Positions 1 through 10,700 of a stretch of 64,000 bases of DNA are shown piece by piece; the stretch's first letter is position 1; the number at the start of each line of letters is the position of its first letter. The notes under the pieces are model-generated. The model saw nothing but the letters and a program-made list of their open reading frames with translations, ran no database searches and was not told where the DNA came from. This stretch comes from Paenibacillus_D tarimensis_A (GTDB taxonomy: Bacteria > Bacillota > Bacilli > Paenibacillales > Paenibacillaceae): contig CP166298.1 of the NCBI GenBank assembly GCA_041281825.1, positions 3,720,001-3,784,000 of the forward strand, in the 5' to 3' direction. The translations under genes were made by a program, and so were the position numbers.

Positions 1-1
1 A

Positions 2-88
2 ATAACCGATAACATCAAAACCGTTATCAGCAGTGTGCAGATTCGTTTCATCGAAAAATACCTCCGCTATCCTGTCGTATTATTTTAA
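2..88 (+). CDS. C-terminal fragment of an unknown protein (cut by window start)
   Basis: An open frame runs from the left edge of the window to a TAA at 86-88 and gives 28 residues ending in RFIEKYLRYPVVLF. The start lies outside the window. I do not recognise the protein, and 28 codons are too few to separate a true gene end from chance. A small palindrome (GGAATA/TATTCC, 104-120) follows but has no T-tract. Confidence 0.3.
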   Translation: MTDNIKTVISSVQIRFIEKYLRYPVVLF

Positions 89-184
89 TGTGTAATAAAG
101 TAAGGAATATTATGTATTCCAAACGGATTGAATTTACTAATATTGCGCGAAAATTTAAACTTTAATGTAACCTTTACACTTTGC

Positions 185-213
185 TTGACTTCCAATAACC
201 CTCATGCTAATAT
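185..213 (+). promoter_or_regulatory. Sigma-A type promoter of the tRNA-Leu gene
   Basis: TTGACT (185-190) and TAATAT (208-213) are separated by exactly 17 bases, close to the sigma-A consensus. The tRNA begins about 55 bases downstream of the -10 box. Confidence 0.75.
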
Positions 214-267
214 AAAAAACGTGATTGCGATACATATTAATAGAAGTAACGCGATTCACAACAATAT

Positions 268-354
268 GCGGTCGTGGCGGAATTGGCAGACGCGCTAGAT
301 TCAGGTTCTAGTGGTGTAACAGCCGTGGAGGTTCGAGTCCTCTCGACCGCACCA
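268..354 (+). tRNA. tRNA-Leu (anticodon CAG)
   Basis: The acceptor arms GCGGTCG (268-274) and CGACCGC pair, followed by discriminator A and an encoded CCA (352-354). The anticodon stem CTAGA/TCTAG (295-299/307-311) encloses the loop TTCAGGT, so the anticodon is CAG at 302-304 and reads CUG codons. The T-arm contains GGTTCGAGTCC. A long variable arm, typical of class II tRNAs such as tRNA-Leu, lies between the anticodon and T arms. It stands alone, with its own promoter upstream and a hairpin terminator 10 bases downstream. Confidence 0.97.
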
Positions 355-364
355 TAAAATGATG

Positions 365-400
365 AAAGGTTCCAGCTTATTCGGCTGGAACCTTTGTTCG
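365..400 (+). terminator. Rho-independent terminator after tRNA-Leu
   Basis: A 12-bp perfect stem, AAAGGTTCCAGC (365-376) with GCTGGAACCTTT (384-395), has a 7-base loop and is followed by a T-rich stretch. Confidence 0.8.
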
Positions 401-473
401 TTTAATTTCACGCCTCTACCCTATAATTGAAACAAACCATGTACGAGAATGTATGTTGATTATGCCGTCGTAG

Positions 474-534
474 AAAAAGACGCTGAGGCATTACGGAAGC
501 TCTGTGCGCTTCTCGTTATTCCTCAGCGTTTTTT
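474..534. terminator. Bidirectional terminator between tRNA-Leu and the mannosidase operon
   Basis: CGCTGAGG (481-488) pairs with CCTCAGCG (521-528), with a T-run at 529-534 and an A-rich run to the left. A smaller inner hairpin (GAAGC/GCTTC) sits in the loop. On the minus strand it lies just beyond the stop codon of the last mannosidase gene, so it probably ends that operon. Confidence 0.75.
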
Positions 535-542
535 CATCGCTG

Positions 543-3311
543 TTATGATTCGGCTGGAATTTTGAACCCTACCGTTACAATCTCCGCTGCGTTTACAGTC
601 AGCGATTGATCGCTCTGCACTCCGCTAATCGCCTCTCCGCGTTCCTCCAATACGTTGCTTTTATAAACGGTACTGAATTCAAATGACGGAGAGAGCTTTA
701 ACTGCATCCGGTCTTCCCCCATATTGTACCAGCGAACAACCATATCCCCCGTCTCCTCGGACAATTTCATCGAAGAAAAAGCCAACCCGCTGCCTTCCCA
801 AGCGAGAGAAGAATAGACAGGCGGAATCGTACCGCCGTGCAAGTCCGTCTGACAAGACGTCCACGGTACCTGGAACTGGTACGCTTCCGCATAAGCGCCG
901 GACTGGATGCCGCTGCCGGAATGAGGGATAATTTCCAATCGAGTCTTGTGCTCGCCCAGGCACTGCGCCTCCGGCGTCGGAAAGACGCCCCAATCCCCCA
1001 GCTCCGAAACGGAACGGAGCAGCGTAACGGCAATCGTATTGCGGCCGTCGTTCAGTATTTCGTATTCGTTCAATCCGAGATTGGCAATGGTCAGTCCGCC
1101 AGAAGCGCCTGCGCCTCCGCTTGCAGTTTCGCTTACATTTACAAACGCCTGTTGATGCTGGCAGTTGCTCGGATTTGTCCATTCCGGCGCCGGCTCATTG
1201 TCTCTGACTGCAATTTCGAAAATCGCATCCGCCTCATGAACGCGCGATTGCAAATCGGTTGGAAATAACGCCCGAATTCGATGATCCTTGGCCTGGTTGT
1301 TGAACGAGGTTTCAATTTCGATCCCTTTGCCGTATCGCGTCAAACTGACGACAGTTTTAATCGTAAGAGGCACGGTTTCGCTTACGCGCTGCGATTTGCG
1401 CGCCGGAAAATATACCGCTTCCCGTTTTTCAAGCTCGAACAGCGCGTCGGCCGAAGCGGGGATCTCCCATTCGTGCGTAATCTCTACGGAAGCGCGGAAA
1501 GGCGTATCTTCGACGATCCGAATGTTCGCTGCCAGCCCTTCCGTCGTAAGAGGCGTTTCGCCGTCCGGCTGTTTGTACATATATTCGTTGCCGATATCTC
1601 CGGTATTCTCATATACGCACAAGTTGCGGTATGTCCGGCCGCTTGGCTTATGCAGAGCGGAGAGTGAACCGTCATCGGTTATTTCGACCCGCAAGATGCC
1701 GTTCTCCATCACCCGTCCGCCTTGCAAAAGCGACGAAGAACTGCCGGCGGACGCAGCTTCAGAAGCGTTCTTAACCCATGCGAAGGCCTTAAGCCCCAAC
1801 GCCGGAACATTGACCGCCTCCAACCGGATCGCGACTCTTCTGCACCAATAAGGCTGCCGAAACCGGTCATCGGGCAGATCGTAACCGAACCGTACACCCA
1901 AATCCTCGACTTCACAAGGGATCGTGGCGCCATACGCATCAATAAGCATTCTTCCGGAAATGTCGATCTCCTTCATTCTGCGGAGCATCTCTTCCTGAGG
2001 CACGCCTTCTCTGAAATAGATGCGTGCCGCATCAAGCCGGATCTCCACGATTCCGTTTCGCTCCCAACCGGTTGTGTTGAAGACGACAAAAGGAATCGCA
2101 TCCTGCCCCCGCTTCTCAAATCCGGACGTGTCCACCGCATCGGCTATCGCCTTCATGCTGTCCTCGACGATCGTTTCCGCCACATGACTGCTTCGCTCGA
2201 ACCGGCTCACCATCTCCCGGTGCACCTCGTCCACACTGCAGCCGCATATACTGTCATGGGGATGGTTTTGCATCAATGTCTTCCAGGCGTACGTAAAAAG
2301 ATGCTGCGGATACGGACGGCCTGTGACAAGGGCCGCGATCGAGGCCAAAGGCTCCGCCGCCTTTTCCAATAAGGCTTGCCCCGCCTGATTCATCTGTTTC
2401 AAATAAACCCGGGCGGAAGCCGTATTGACGAGCGTCGACCATCCGTCCGTCCGCTGGCTGCGAAGCTCACCCTTTACCACCGTTCGCCCGCGCCCGTCCG
2501 AACGCTTAACCGCTTCGATATAATCGGCAAAATTGGAATGGACAAATTCCGTTTCCGGAAACAGCTTCCTCGCCGTACATAAAGCCTCCGACAGATCGGT
2601 CTGCACCGGCTGGTGGTCGCAGCCGTTCATAAACAGAAGATGGCTCGTCGAAGCGTATTTCTCGGCGTCCGACAGCTTTTGCTCCCAATAACGCAGCGCC
2701 TCCTCTGTATCCTGCGGAACCTCCATTCCGTTGCAATACCAGTTGGCGAATAAGATGCCGAGCACGCTCGAACCGTCGGGCCCTTGCCAGATCAGCTCGG
2801 AGAACGAGGATTCGTATTTGGCATCGGCAACCTCATTATTGAAGCCCGTAGGTTTGACCCCTCTGCCGAATACAGCATTGTCAATTCCGGCCTGCTTCAA
2901 AATTTGTGGCGCTTGCCCGATGTTGCCGAACGTATCGGGGAAATATCCTATTTTAGATACGCCGCCGTATCGCTTGGCGTCTTTGTGCCCGATCTGAAGA
3001 TTTCTCAGATTCGCTTCACTGCTTGTCAGGAAAGCGTCCTGCAAAATGTACCACGGACCGATATGGATTCGGCCTTCCCGGATATACTTTTCCAGCTGAC
3101 CCTGTCTTTCCGGCCTGATTTGAACATAATCTTCAATGATGATCGTTTGACCGTCGAGAAAAAAGTTGTTGAACTCCGCATCTTTATCCAGCGTATCGAG
3201 AAGCGTATCCATCAATTGAACCAACCGCACATGATGCTTCTCATACGGCATATACCATTCGCGATCCCAATGGGTATGGGCGATTAAATGAGCTGTCCTT
3301 TTGTAAGTCAT
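543..3311 (-). CDS. GH38 alpha-mannosidase (MngB-type)
   Basis: A 922-residue glycoside hydrolase of family 38, which releases alpha-linked mannose using a metal ion. The N-terminal AHTHWDREW motif (residues 11-19) supplies metal ligands H14 and D16. GYFPDTFGN carries the likely nucleophile D126, and NHPHDSICG (349-357) supplies a further metal-binding His. Length and motif order resemble the MngB/mannosylglycerate hydrolase branch, but the true substrate cannot be read from sequence. There is no signal peptide, so it should act on imported oligosaccharides in the cytoplasm. Its ATG overlaps the stop of the preceding gene (ATGA at 3308-3311) and is preceded by AAAGGAG. It is the last gene of the operon. 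Confidence 0.93.
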   Translation of the reverse strand: MTYKRTAHLIAHTHWDREWYMPYEKHHVRLVQLMDTLLDTLDKDAEFNNFFLDGQTIIIEDYVQIRPERQGQLEKYIREGRIHIGPWYILQDAFLTSSEANLRNLQIGHKDAKRYGGVSKIGYFPDTFGNIGQAPQILKQAGIDNAVFGRGVKPTGFNNEVADAKYESSFSELIWQGPDGSSVLGILFANWYCNGMEVPQDTEEALRYWEQKLSDAEKYASTSHLLFMNGCDHQPVQTDLSEALCTARKLFPETEFVHSNFADYIEAVKRSDGRGRTVVKGELRSQRTDGWSTLVNTASARVYLKQMNQAGQALLEKAAEPLASIAALVTGRPYPQHLFTYAWKTLMQNHPHDSICGCSVDEVHREMVSRFERSSHVAETIVEDSMKAIADAVDTSGFEKRGQDAIPFVVFNTTGWERNGIVEIRLDAARIYFREGVPQEEMLRRMKEIDISGRMLIDAYGATIPCEVEDLGVRFGYDLPDDRFRQPYWCRRVAIRLEAVNVPALGLKAFAWVKNASEAASAGSSSSLLQGGRVMENGILRVEITDDGSLSALHKPSGRTYRNLCVYENTGDIGNEYMYKQPDGETPLTTEGLAANIRIVEDTPFRASVEITHEWEIPASADALFELEKREAVYFPARKSQRVSETVPLTIKTVVSLTRYGKGIEIETSFNNQAKDHRIRALFPTDLQSRVHEADAIFEIAVRDNEPAPEWTNPSNCQHQQAFVNVSETASGGAGASGGLTIANLGLNEYEILNDGRNTIAVTLLRSVSELGDWGVFPTPEAQCLGEHKTRLEIIPHSGSGIQSGAYAEAYQFQVPWTSCQTDLHGGTIPPVYSSLAWEGSGLAFSSMKLSEETGDMVVRWYNMGEDRMQLKLSPSFEFSTVYKSNVLEERGEAISGVQSDQSLTVNAAEIVTVGFKIPAES

Positions 3312-6300
3312 AACTTCTCCTTTACGATTCGTTCGACTTTGTGCTGCCGGTATACGGCAATCAGCCGGCCTTCCGCATCAGCCGCAAATAAAACCGCGCG
3401 TTCTTTCGGCAATTCAAAGAAATAGACGTTGCCTGTGTCCGGATCTCCAACCGCAATGGGAACGGAATAAGCGTATTCCGAAATGAACACGAAGAGCGAG
3501 CCTTCCTTAAAACGCAGCTTCCGTCCGAATACGCCGGCAAGCCCGCCGCCTTGGATCCATTCCAGCCCGCTGCCGCTTCCCGAAGCGGCAATCGCATAAC
3601 GGTACAGCGCCGCAATCGCTTCCTGCCGTTCGTTCAGTTCGACAGGAAGCGGACACCAGATCAGCCTTCCGGCACCGACCGGCACGTCTGAAATCGTGTC
3701 GGACGACATTCCGCAGTCTGCGCCTGCCCGCCGTTCTTTAAACACTTCGGCGATTCTGCGGTTTCCGAACGAGACTGGGTACACCATCCCGTTAATCGTC
3801 AACGCTTCTTCGCGAACCACGTTGCACAACTCCCGCTTGCCTAACAGCTCCTTAAACCGGTCCGTCTTGCGCCAATAGGCGTCGATGCCTGCCGGGCCGG
3901 TTGCCAGCAGAACCGCACCGGTTCGCTCAACCGTCTCGATCAGCTTCGCATAGGCGGCGTCATCCACGTTATGGGCGCTCGGAAGGATAATCAGCTTGGG
4001 CGGTTCGTCCATCATGAGCGATTCCAGATGGTATTCCCCGACTGCGCGGAACGGCATCTTCAATTCATAGGCCATTACTCTGGTCAGCTTGGTCGTCGCA
4101 TCGAATGCCAGCTGCCGGTTGGAAAAATCGTTGGAATAAGGGAAGACAACCGCTATATCTTCTAATTTCCGCTCCCGGAACAAATCCCTCAGCTGCCCCA
4201 TAAAGCGGCCGAAATCATAAGACACGCTTGCTTCAGGCTTCTCCGTACCGTCTGCCCGCAGTGCGCCGATATGCGACTCGTTGGCGTTATCCATATAATA
4301 ATTCGTATTCCAGATCCATTGCACCGCACCCGCGCCGCCGGTAGCAAAGGCATACGCATACTTGCGCTCCAGCATGTACCGCAGTTCTTCCTCCGAACGT
4401 TTGGCGCGTCCGTCCGGCGTTTCTACATACATTATGCCTGTTTCCTGAATCAAATTCGGCTTATCGCTTGTTTTGGCAAATATGCCGCTCCACGCCAAAT
4501 GGTCGTTCAGCCACCAGGAGTGGACGGTCGTATAGTCTGCCGCTTCCTGATAAAAGAACGGTGAAGGGCGCTGCGCCCCGAGCGCTTCGTCCTGTCCCAC
4601 CGTAACCAGATGATCCGGACATAACTCCTTGATGGACCGGGCCAGCTCTTTCGCCCACCGGTTATGCATCTCCATGGAAAACAGAACATAATCGAGCCAG
4701 CGCGTTCCGTTTTTCCCTTGGTGCATATCCTGAACGTCAAAGTTGATCTCTTCCGGCTCGGGGATGACGGCCGATTCGAAATCGGGCAGCTGCTCCGGCG
4801 TCATGTTCCACTTCTCCCGAAGCGATTCGATCGAACCATGGCGTTCCCGAAGCCAATCGGCATACGCCGCCCGCTCGTACCGGTCTCGGCAGGACCTCGG
4901 CCCGCTCGCGAATATGCGCTGCGGATCGAACATGGACGGCTCGTTAATCAAATCCCAGTCCACATTCGTTGTCGCCTTGTGGCGTGATACGATCGAACGG
5001 ATAAAGCGCTTTTGCGCCTCCACGCTGCGCGGATCAAGATACGGATTTACGCCTTCCCACGCTTCCGGGGTAAAGGAAAAGAAGGTGAACGTCACCTGCA
5101 GACCGTGCTTCTTGGCCGTCAGCAGAAAAGCGTCGATCGATCGCAGCACTTCCTCCGAAGCGTGTCCGTCCACCTGCATGACATTGCGGTACGCCGTCCA
5201 GATCCCGGTTCTGATCCAGTTAATGCCCGCCCGGCTCATTTGGGCCATATCCCGCTCCCAGACGCTTGCATTAGGCAAGAACAAAAATTTACGGGCGACA
5301 TCCGATGTCATATATGTCATGCCGACGACCGGCAACGGACGGCCTTCCTTCTCAAAGTAATCTCTTCCGCGCGTCACCGGACGTCCTTCGGCAAGCAATG
5401 CCGCATCGTAACCCCAGAAGCCTTGTCTTAGATATCGTGTCTCTCCGTTACCAGATATCGCTTCGCATTCAATGCGGTAGTACCCCTCGGCAATAGCGAG
5501 GTGAACGGGGATGCGGACGATTCCAAGCTGCCAAGTCGCATTAGCCTCTACTACAGTGCTCCATTTCTCGGTAAGATCGTCATCTCTGTATACCGACAAG
5601 CGGAATGTCCAGTTCAGTCCCGGCCGTTGCTCCGTTTCATTCCCGGTGCGGCCCAAGTATTGAGTTTGAAGGGTAAGCATCGCACGTTCCCCGGGTTCAT
5701 AGCAAGCGTATCCCGGCTTGAGCCACATTTCGGTCACGCCTTGCGCGCAATACTCGCCCAAACGACGCAGCAAGCCGGCGCCAGCGCCGTTCCAGAACGT
5801 TTCCGTCAGCGGCTGATTCACAAACAGCCAGCGTGCGCCTGCAAAAGCGCCTTTCGTATGTTCCCACAGCACGACCGGGGCGGAAATCTCCCGCTTTTCG
5901 GACGATATGCCCTTTAGCAGAGAATACACTTGTGCATCCATCGGTCCCGCCGAACCCATCTGATGGGGCAAATCGCTCGATTTCGACACATGCGGAACCA
6001 TATTCCACGTATCGGCCGATTCGAACAATGCTTCAAAGCCCCTTAACAGCGGAATATCCTCCGATGCGGCAAAGCCGCTGACCGAAGACTGATCCACCCG
6101 CAGTATTTCGTGAATGAGCAGCTGACGGTGATAGGCCGTTTGCTCTGCTTCCGCATGCCATGTTCCGTCTTGCCGCCTGACCGGCCGCTTGAACGGCGCC
6201 CCGCCGACGCTGACGAGTCCTCCTCCGCGCTGCAGAAACGACAAAATATCCTGCCAGGCCTCCTTCGGAAAATAAGGGGCGTGAAGATTGATCAGGCAGC

Positions 6301-6439
6301 CCCCTTCCGCCGACCGGAGAGCTTCGCCTAACGCATTCGCGGATACGGCAGTACCGATTCCGCCTGCATAGCCGGCAGCTCTTACGAGAGGCTGATCCGC
6401 CGGGAACGACGGATCGAACAATACGATCAGTTTGCTCAT
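3308..6439 (-). CDS. Clan GH-A glycoside hydrolase (GH42/GH5-like), multidomain
   Basis: A 1043-residue enzyme with a TIM-barrel glycosidase core. DLINEPS gives the likely acid/base E500 and LIQETG the likely nucleophile E666, the usual clan GH-A pair. The first ~240 residues look like a Rossmann/glutaminase-like accessory domain, residues ~240-340 like a beta-sandwich, and residues ~755-860 like a GH42 trimerisation domain. I cannot assign the substrate; the context points to a beta-mannosidase or beta-linked core sugar activity. The start at 6439 is preferred over a longer reading because it has GGAAGG at the right distance and forms ATGA with the upstream stop. No signal peptide, so cytoplasmic. 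Confidence 0.85.
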   Translation of the reverse strand: MSKLIVLFDPSFPADQPLVRAAGYAGGIGTAVSANALGEALRSAEGGCLINLHAPYFPKEAWQDILSFLQRGGGLVSVGGAPFKRPVRRQDGTWHAEAEQTAYHRQLLIHEILRVDQSSVSGFAASEDIPLLRGFEALFESADTWNMVPHVSKSSDLPHQMGSAGPMDAQVYSLLKGISSEKREISAPVVLWEHTKGAFAGARWLFVNQPLTETFWNGAGAGLLRRLGEYCAQGVTEMWLKPGYACYEPGERAMLTLQTQYLGRTGNETEQRPGLNWTFRLSVYRDDDLTEKWSTVVEANATWQLGIVRIPVHLAIAEGYYRIECEAISGNGETRYLRQGFWGYDAALLAEGRPVTRGRDYFEKEGRPLPVVGMTYMTSDVARKFLFLPNASVWERDMAQMSRAGINWIRTGIWTAYRNVMQVDGHASEEVLRSIDAFLLTAKKHGLQVTFTFFSFTPEAWEGVNPYLDPRSVEAQKRFIRSIVSRHKATTNVDWDLINEPSMFDPQRIFASGPRSCRDRYERAAYADWLRERHGSIESLREKWNMTPEQLPDFESAVIPEPEEINFDVQDMHQGKNGTRWLDYVLFSMEMHNRWAKELARSIKELCPDHLVTVGQDEALGAQRPSPFFYQEAADYTTVHSWWLNDHLAWSGIFAKTSDKPNLIQETGIMYVETPDGRAKRSEEELRYMLERKYAYAFATGGAGAVQWIWNTNYYMDNANESHIGALRADGTEKPEASVSYDFGRFMGQLRDLFRERKLEDIAVVFPYSNDFSNRQLAFDATTKLTRVMAYELKMPFRAVGEYHLESLMMDEPPKLIILPSAHNVDDAAYAKLIETVERTGAVLLATGPAGIDAYWRKTDRFKELLGKRELCNVVREEALTINGMVYPVSFGNRRIAEVFKERRAGADCGMSSDTISDVPVGAGRLIWCPLPVELNERQEAIAALYRYAIAASGSGSGLEWIQGGGLAGVFGRKLRFKEGSLFVFISEYAYSVPIAVGDPDTGNVYFFELPKERAVLFAADAEGRLIAVYRQHKVERIVKEKL

Positions 6440-7755
6440 AACAAACCTTCCTTCATCAAGCGGTATACGAACTGCGAGAACAAGCTGTTGGACCATGCAA
6501 ACCACTTTCGCGTGAAGACAGTCGGGTCGTCCGCATGGAAACCTTCATGCATGTAGCCGGTATCGGCATCCGTTCTCTCCAGCATGTCGAGCATCTCCAG
6601 CTTTTCTTCCTTCGTTTCGGCAGTCAGGCCTTGCATCGAAAGCGCCATATGCCAGATGTAGCCGGGAGGCGTATGAGGGCTTCCGATGCCTTTGGCCGCT
6701 TTGCCTTCGAAATAAAACGGGTTATGCTTGCTTAAGGCGAATCTTCTTGTATTGCGGTAAACCGGATCGTCCGGCGTCGTGTAGCCGATATACGGAATCG
6801 ACAACAATCCCGGCGTTCCCGCATCATCCATCAGGCAATAATTGCCGTAACCGTCGGTCTCATAGGCGTAGATCGGGCCGAATTCCGGATGACGGTAGGT
6901 CCCGTACAACTTAATCCCATGACGTATATCGGCCTCCAGCCTCGCCAATTCGCCGACAAGCTCCATATCGCGGAATACCCATTCCGCAATCTCGCCCAGC
7001 TGCCGCAGCGTTACCGCGGCAAACATATTGGAAGGAATATTATAATGGAAGTCGCAGGCATCGTCGCTCGGACGGAAGCCGGACCATACCATTCCCGTAT
7101 AGTTGACCGGCATGCCAAGCCCGTTGTTGCGGAGCGAATCTTCGGGGATTCCGTTATCCCGCGCAAACCGGTAAGGCGACTTCTCAAGATGGTGCTGCTC
7201 CGACCGCCACAGCCGGGCGGTTTTGAGTATAGCCGCTTTAAAGCTTCCGTCGAAAATGTCCGCCAAGCCGGTCTCCTTCCAATAACGGTAAGCCAGACGC
7301 ATTGAGAAGCAGATGGAATCGAGCTCGAACTTCCGCTCCCATACCCACGGGGACATTTCCGTTTCGTCCGTCGCATTCCAATGCCAGTCGTTGGCCGCTT
7401 CGTTAAATGCATTCGCATACGGGTCGATCAGTATGCACTGAATATGACGTTTAATAAGACCTGCAATAATCCGCTGCAGCTCCGGATCGTCCTTGGCCAA
7501 AGGGACATAATGGATGACCTGCTCCGCCGAGTCGCGCAGCCACATCGCCGGAATGTCGCCGGTAATGACAAAGGTGGTCCCGTCGTCCATCAGCTTCGTT
7601 GTCGTTTCCAGCGTATTCGGAAAGCAATTGGCAAATAACCGCCGCAGCTTGGGACGTCCGGCAAGCTTCCGTTCCGCTTCTTCAAGCACCTGCTCAACCG
7701 CGCGGGGAAGCGGAAGCTGCGGGATCGAAACCTTAGGCAGTCTGAATTGTTCCAT
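6436..7755 (-). CDS. GH125 metal-independent exo-alpha-1,6-mannosidase
   Basis: At 439 residues it matches the size of family GH125, inverting exo-alpha-1,6-mannosidases that act on N-glycan or mannan stubs. The hallmark GDIPAMWLRDSAEQ lies at residues 66-79. SGFRPSDD (225-232) holds the candidate catalytic acid and YMHEGF (401-406) the candidate base E404; both assignments come from remembered GH125 structures. It sits between two GH38 genes, which would provide alpha-1,2 or alpha-1,3 cleavage. The ATG at 7755 begins the conserved domain, 7 bases after the previous stop; a longer reading adds an atypical Ser/Arg-rich tail and was rejected. Confidence 0.92.
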   Translation of the reverse strand: MEQFRLPKVSIPQLPLPRAVEQVLEEAERKLAGRPKLRRLFANCFPNTLETTTKLMDDGTTFVITGDIPAMWLRDSAEQVIHYVPLAKDDPELQRIIAGLIKRHIQCILIDPYANAFNEAANDWHWNATDETEMSPWVWERKFELDSICFSMRLAYRYWKETGLADIFDGSFKAAILKTARLWRSEQHHLEKSPYRFARDNGIPEDSLRNNGLGMPVNYTGMVWSGFRPSDDACDFHYNIPSNMFAAVTLRQLGEIAEWVFRDMELVGELARLEADIRHGIKLYGTYRHPEFGPIYAYETDGYGNYCLMDDAGTPGLLSIPYIGYTTPDDPVYRNTRRFALSKHNPFYFEGKAAKGIGSPHTPPGYIWHMALSMQGLTAETKEEKLEMLDMLERTDADTGYMHEGFHADDPTVFTRKWFAWSNSLFSQFVYRLMKEGLL

Positions 7756-7762
7756 TCGTCTC

Positions 7763-10700
7763 TCATTCCTCCATCTGCAATCGATCGTTGCTAAACTCGA
7801 CGATGACCGTCTTAATTTCATATGGCGCCACATCAAGGCGAATCCTCTCCGTATGCTGAACGTCTCCGACAGGACGCTCCAGAAGATCGCATTCCTGCCA
7901 TGAGACGATCCGTAAGCCGCTCGTCAGGACACACGGACCGCGGCTGCCGGCGAACTCGTGCAGACGGACGATCGCCTTGTTTTCGTTTTCGGCCTTCTTC
8001 ACCGCGTCAATCATCACATGCGGCGAGGATGCTTCCAGCAGGGAGATTCCCGAAATGACCGAGCTTCCGGCCGAATACGTCAATGGATTGTTGAGCATCC
8101 ATGCCTCCGCCGCTGTTTTGCCCTGAAGCCAATCGCCTTGATGCGGAAGCAGAGAATAAGTAAACAGGTGGTATCCTTGATCGGCATCCGGGTCCGGGTG
8201 CGTAGCACTCTTGATCAGCGAAAGCCGCATCGTGTTGTCTTTGATGTCGTAACCGTATTTGCAGTCGTTCAGCAAGCTGACGCCGTATCCTCTCTCGGAC
8301 AAATCCGCCCACTGGTGTCCGACGGTTTCGAAGCGGGCATAATCCCAGCTTGTGTTCCAGTGCGTCGGCCGTTTCACGTTTCCGAATTGAATGTCATAAA
8401 CCGCTTCGGTTGCGCGAATTTCGACCGGGAACGCCGCTTTGAGCAGCTGCTGCTTTTCGTGCCAATCCGCCTCGGTGCGGAAATCGATTCTGCGGCTGTT
8501 GGCATACAGGGTCATTTGCTGCGTTACGGTCGATTGCTTATAACGCCAGACGAACTCCACGACAGCACGGAGCGTTCCCGCTTCGCGTACGGTTGCGGAC
8601 AACAAATCGTTGATCTCAACCATCTTCTCCTGATAAAAAATATCGATATCCCAGGCTTCGTGAGCCAGCGGCTTGTCTTCAAACACTTGGAGCACGTTGC
8701 CGCGCCGCCCCTTCGCCAAAACCTCTCTCGCCGCTTCTCTGTCGTAAATGCGGGTAAGCTGTCCTTGCCCGTCCCACTCGATATCGTAATAAGGCGTACT
8801 AATACTCCGCTCCGCCAATGTAAAAGGAACTTCATTCCCGGCTCCGAATGCGCCGGGGATAAACCGGATGACATCGCAGCCGAGTGACGGAAGCCGCCGC
8901 GCCATCACAAGCCACTTCCCTTCGCACTGCTGCGCCTGAAGCACCTCGCCCGAACTGTCAAGCCAAGCGCCTTGCTCCATTCCGGGCGCCGCCAGAATTT
9001 CGACAAGGTCGTCGCGTCTCCAGTTGGCGCTGTTCATGACGGTGAACGCCGCCGAATCCGCTTCCTCTTGCAGAGCAGCAAGGCTCGCGGCATATTTCCG
9101 CCATTCTTCTTCACCGAGTCGTTTAGCCTCTTCGTACTCCAGTCTGCTGTCCTCGTAAACTTCCTTGATGGATGAGCCGGGAATAATATCGTGAAATTGA
9201 TTTCGCAAGATGATTTTCCAGCCTGCATTTAAGCTGTCCTGTCCGTAAAACGGCCAATCGGAACGGACGATGCCCGCAAGCACGCCCAGCCATTCCGTTT
9301 CCCTATACAGAAGCTCCAGCTTTCGGTTCATCCGTTTGTTATAAGCCTGGCTGGTATACGTCCCCCGATGGTATTCCAGGTAAAGCTCGCCGTCCCACGT
9401 GTGAACATACTCCGTCGTTTCATCAATTCGCTTCTCCAGCTTAGCGAAATAATCGCCCGCCGTTCCGGTCTTGACCGACGGAATTCCAGGCATCCTGTCC
9501 AGCTTGCGGCGCATTTCCAGCATATCGCGGTTCACGCCGCCTCCGCCGTCTCCATAACCGTACGACAGTAGAAGCTCCCGGTTGATATCCTTGTTCCGGT
9601 AAGCATCCCAAATCCCTTTGACCGTCTTCGCGGAAATCCGCCCGTTATACGTATAAAACCAGGAGCCTTCCTCCGACCACGGCTCGGGAGTCGTAATAAA
9701 GTGGGTCAGCACCTCGGTGCCGTCGATTCCCCGCCAGCGGAACGTGTCGTGCGGCATTCGGTTGTATTGATTCCAGCTTATTTTAGTCGTCATAAATGTG
9801 CTGATGCCGGATTTCTTCAAGATTTGCGGGAGCGCCCAGCTGTAGCCGAATACGTCCGGGAGCCATAAATAGCGGCATTCCACGCCGAATTCCTCACGCA
9901 GAAACTGTGTCCCGAGCAAGATTTGCCGAACTAACGACTCGCCGGACGTCAGGTTGCAGTCCGCCTCCAGCCACATGCCGCCGCCCGCTTCCCAGCGTCC
10001 TTCCTGTACACGCCGGCGGATTTGCTCGTATATTTCCGGGAAATCCGATTTCACGTACTCATACAACTGAGGCTGTGTTTGCAGGAAGACATATTCCGGG
10101 TATAGCTCCATCAGCCTCAGTACAGTCGAGAAGGAGCGGGCGCACTTCTCCCGCGTATGCTTGAGCCTCCATAACCAAGCGACATCGATATGGGTGTGGC
10201 CGATGCAATGTACGGTAACCGGATGACTGCTTTCAATCCGGGAGATTTCTTCATCCAGCATCGTACGCGCCGCATAAACGGAATCATAAAACAGCTCCGA
10301 GCGCGGGTTCGCCCAGTCAATAAGCCGGTAGGCACCGTTTAAGGCGCTGAGCACAAGAGCATGCTCCGCCAGATTTTCATTCAATTGATGCACGGTCTCC
10401 AGCGCCGCTGCGGACAAATAATAGAAATCGTCCGTTTGCTCATCCAGCCAGCCAATTTCGGCCCGCATCAGTGTATGCTCTTGCGGAGCCGGCTTGCCTC
10501 CCCCTTCCAGTCCCGACCACAGTCTGAACAACAGATCAAGCTCCGTGCCGGCACAATCCGTGGGCAGGAACACCTCTTGATGATTGGAATCGACTCCCTG
10601 ATACGGCACTCCGTTGACATATAATAAAGACTCAAAACCGGAGTTGTTGCCGGCGCCGGTATTTCCGAAATCAAACCGCCCTACGATTTTCCGCCCATTC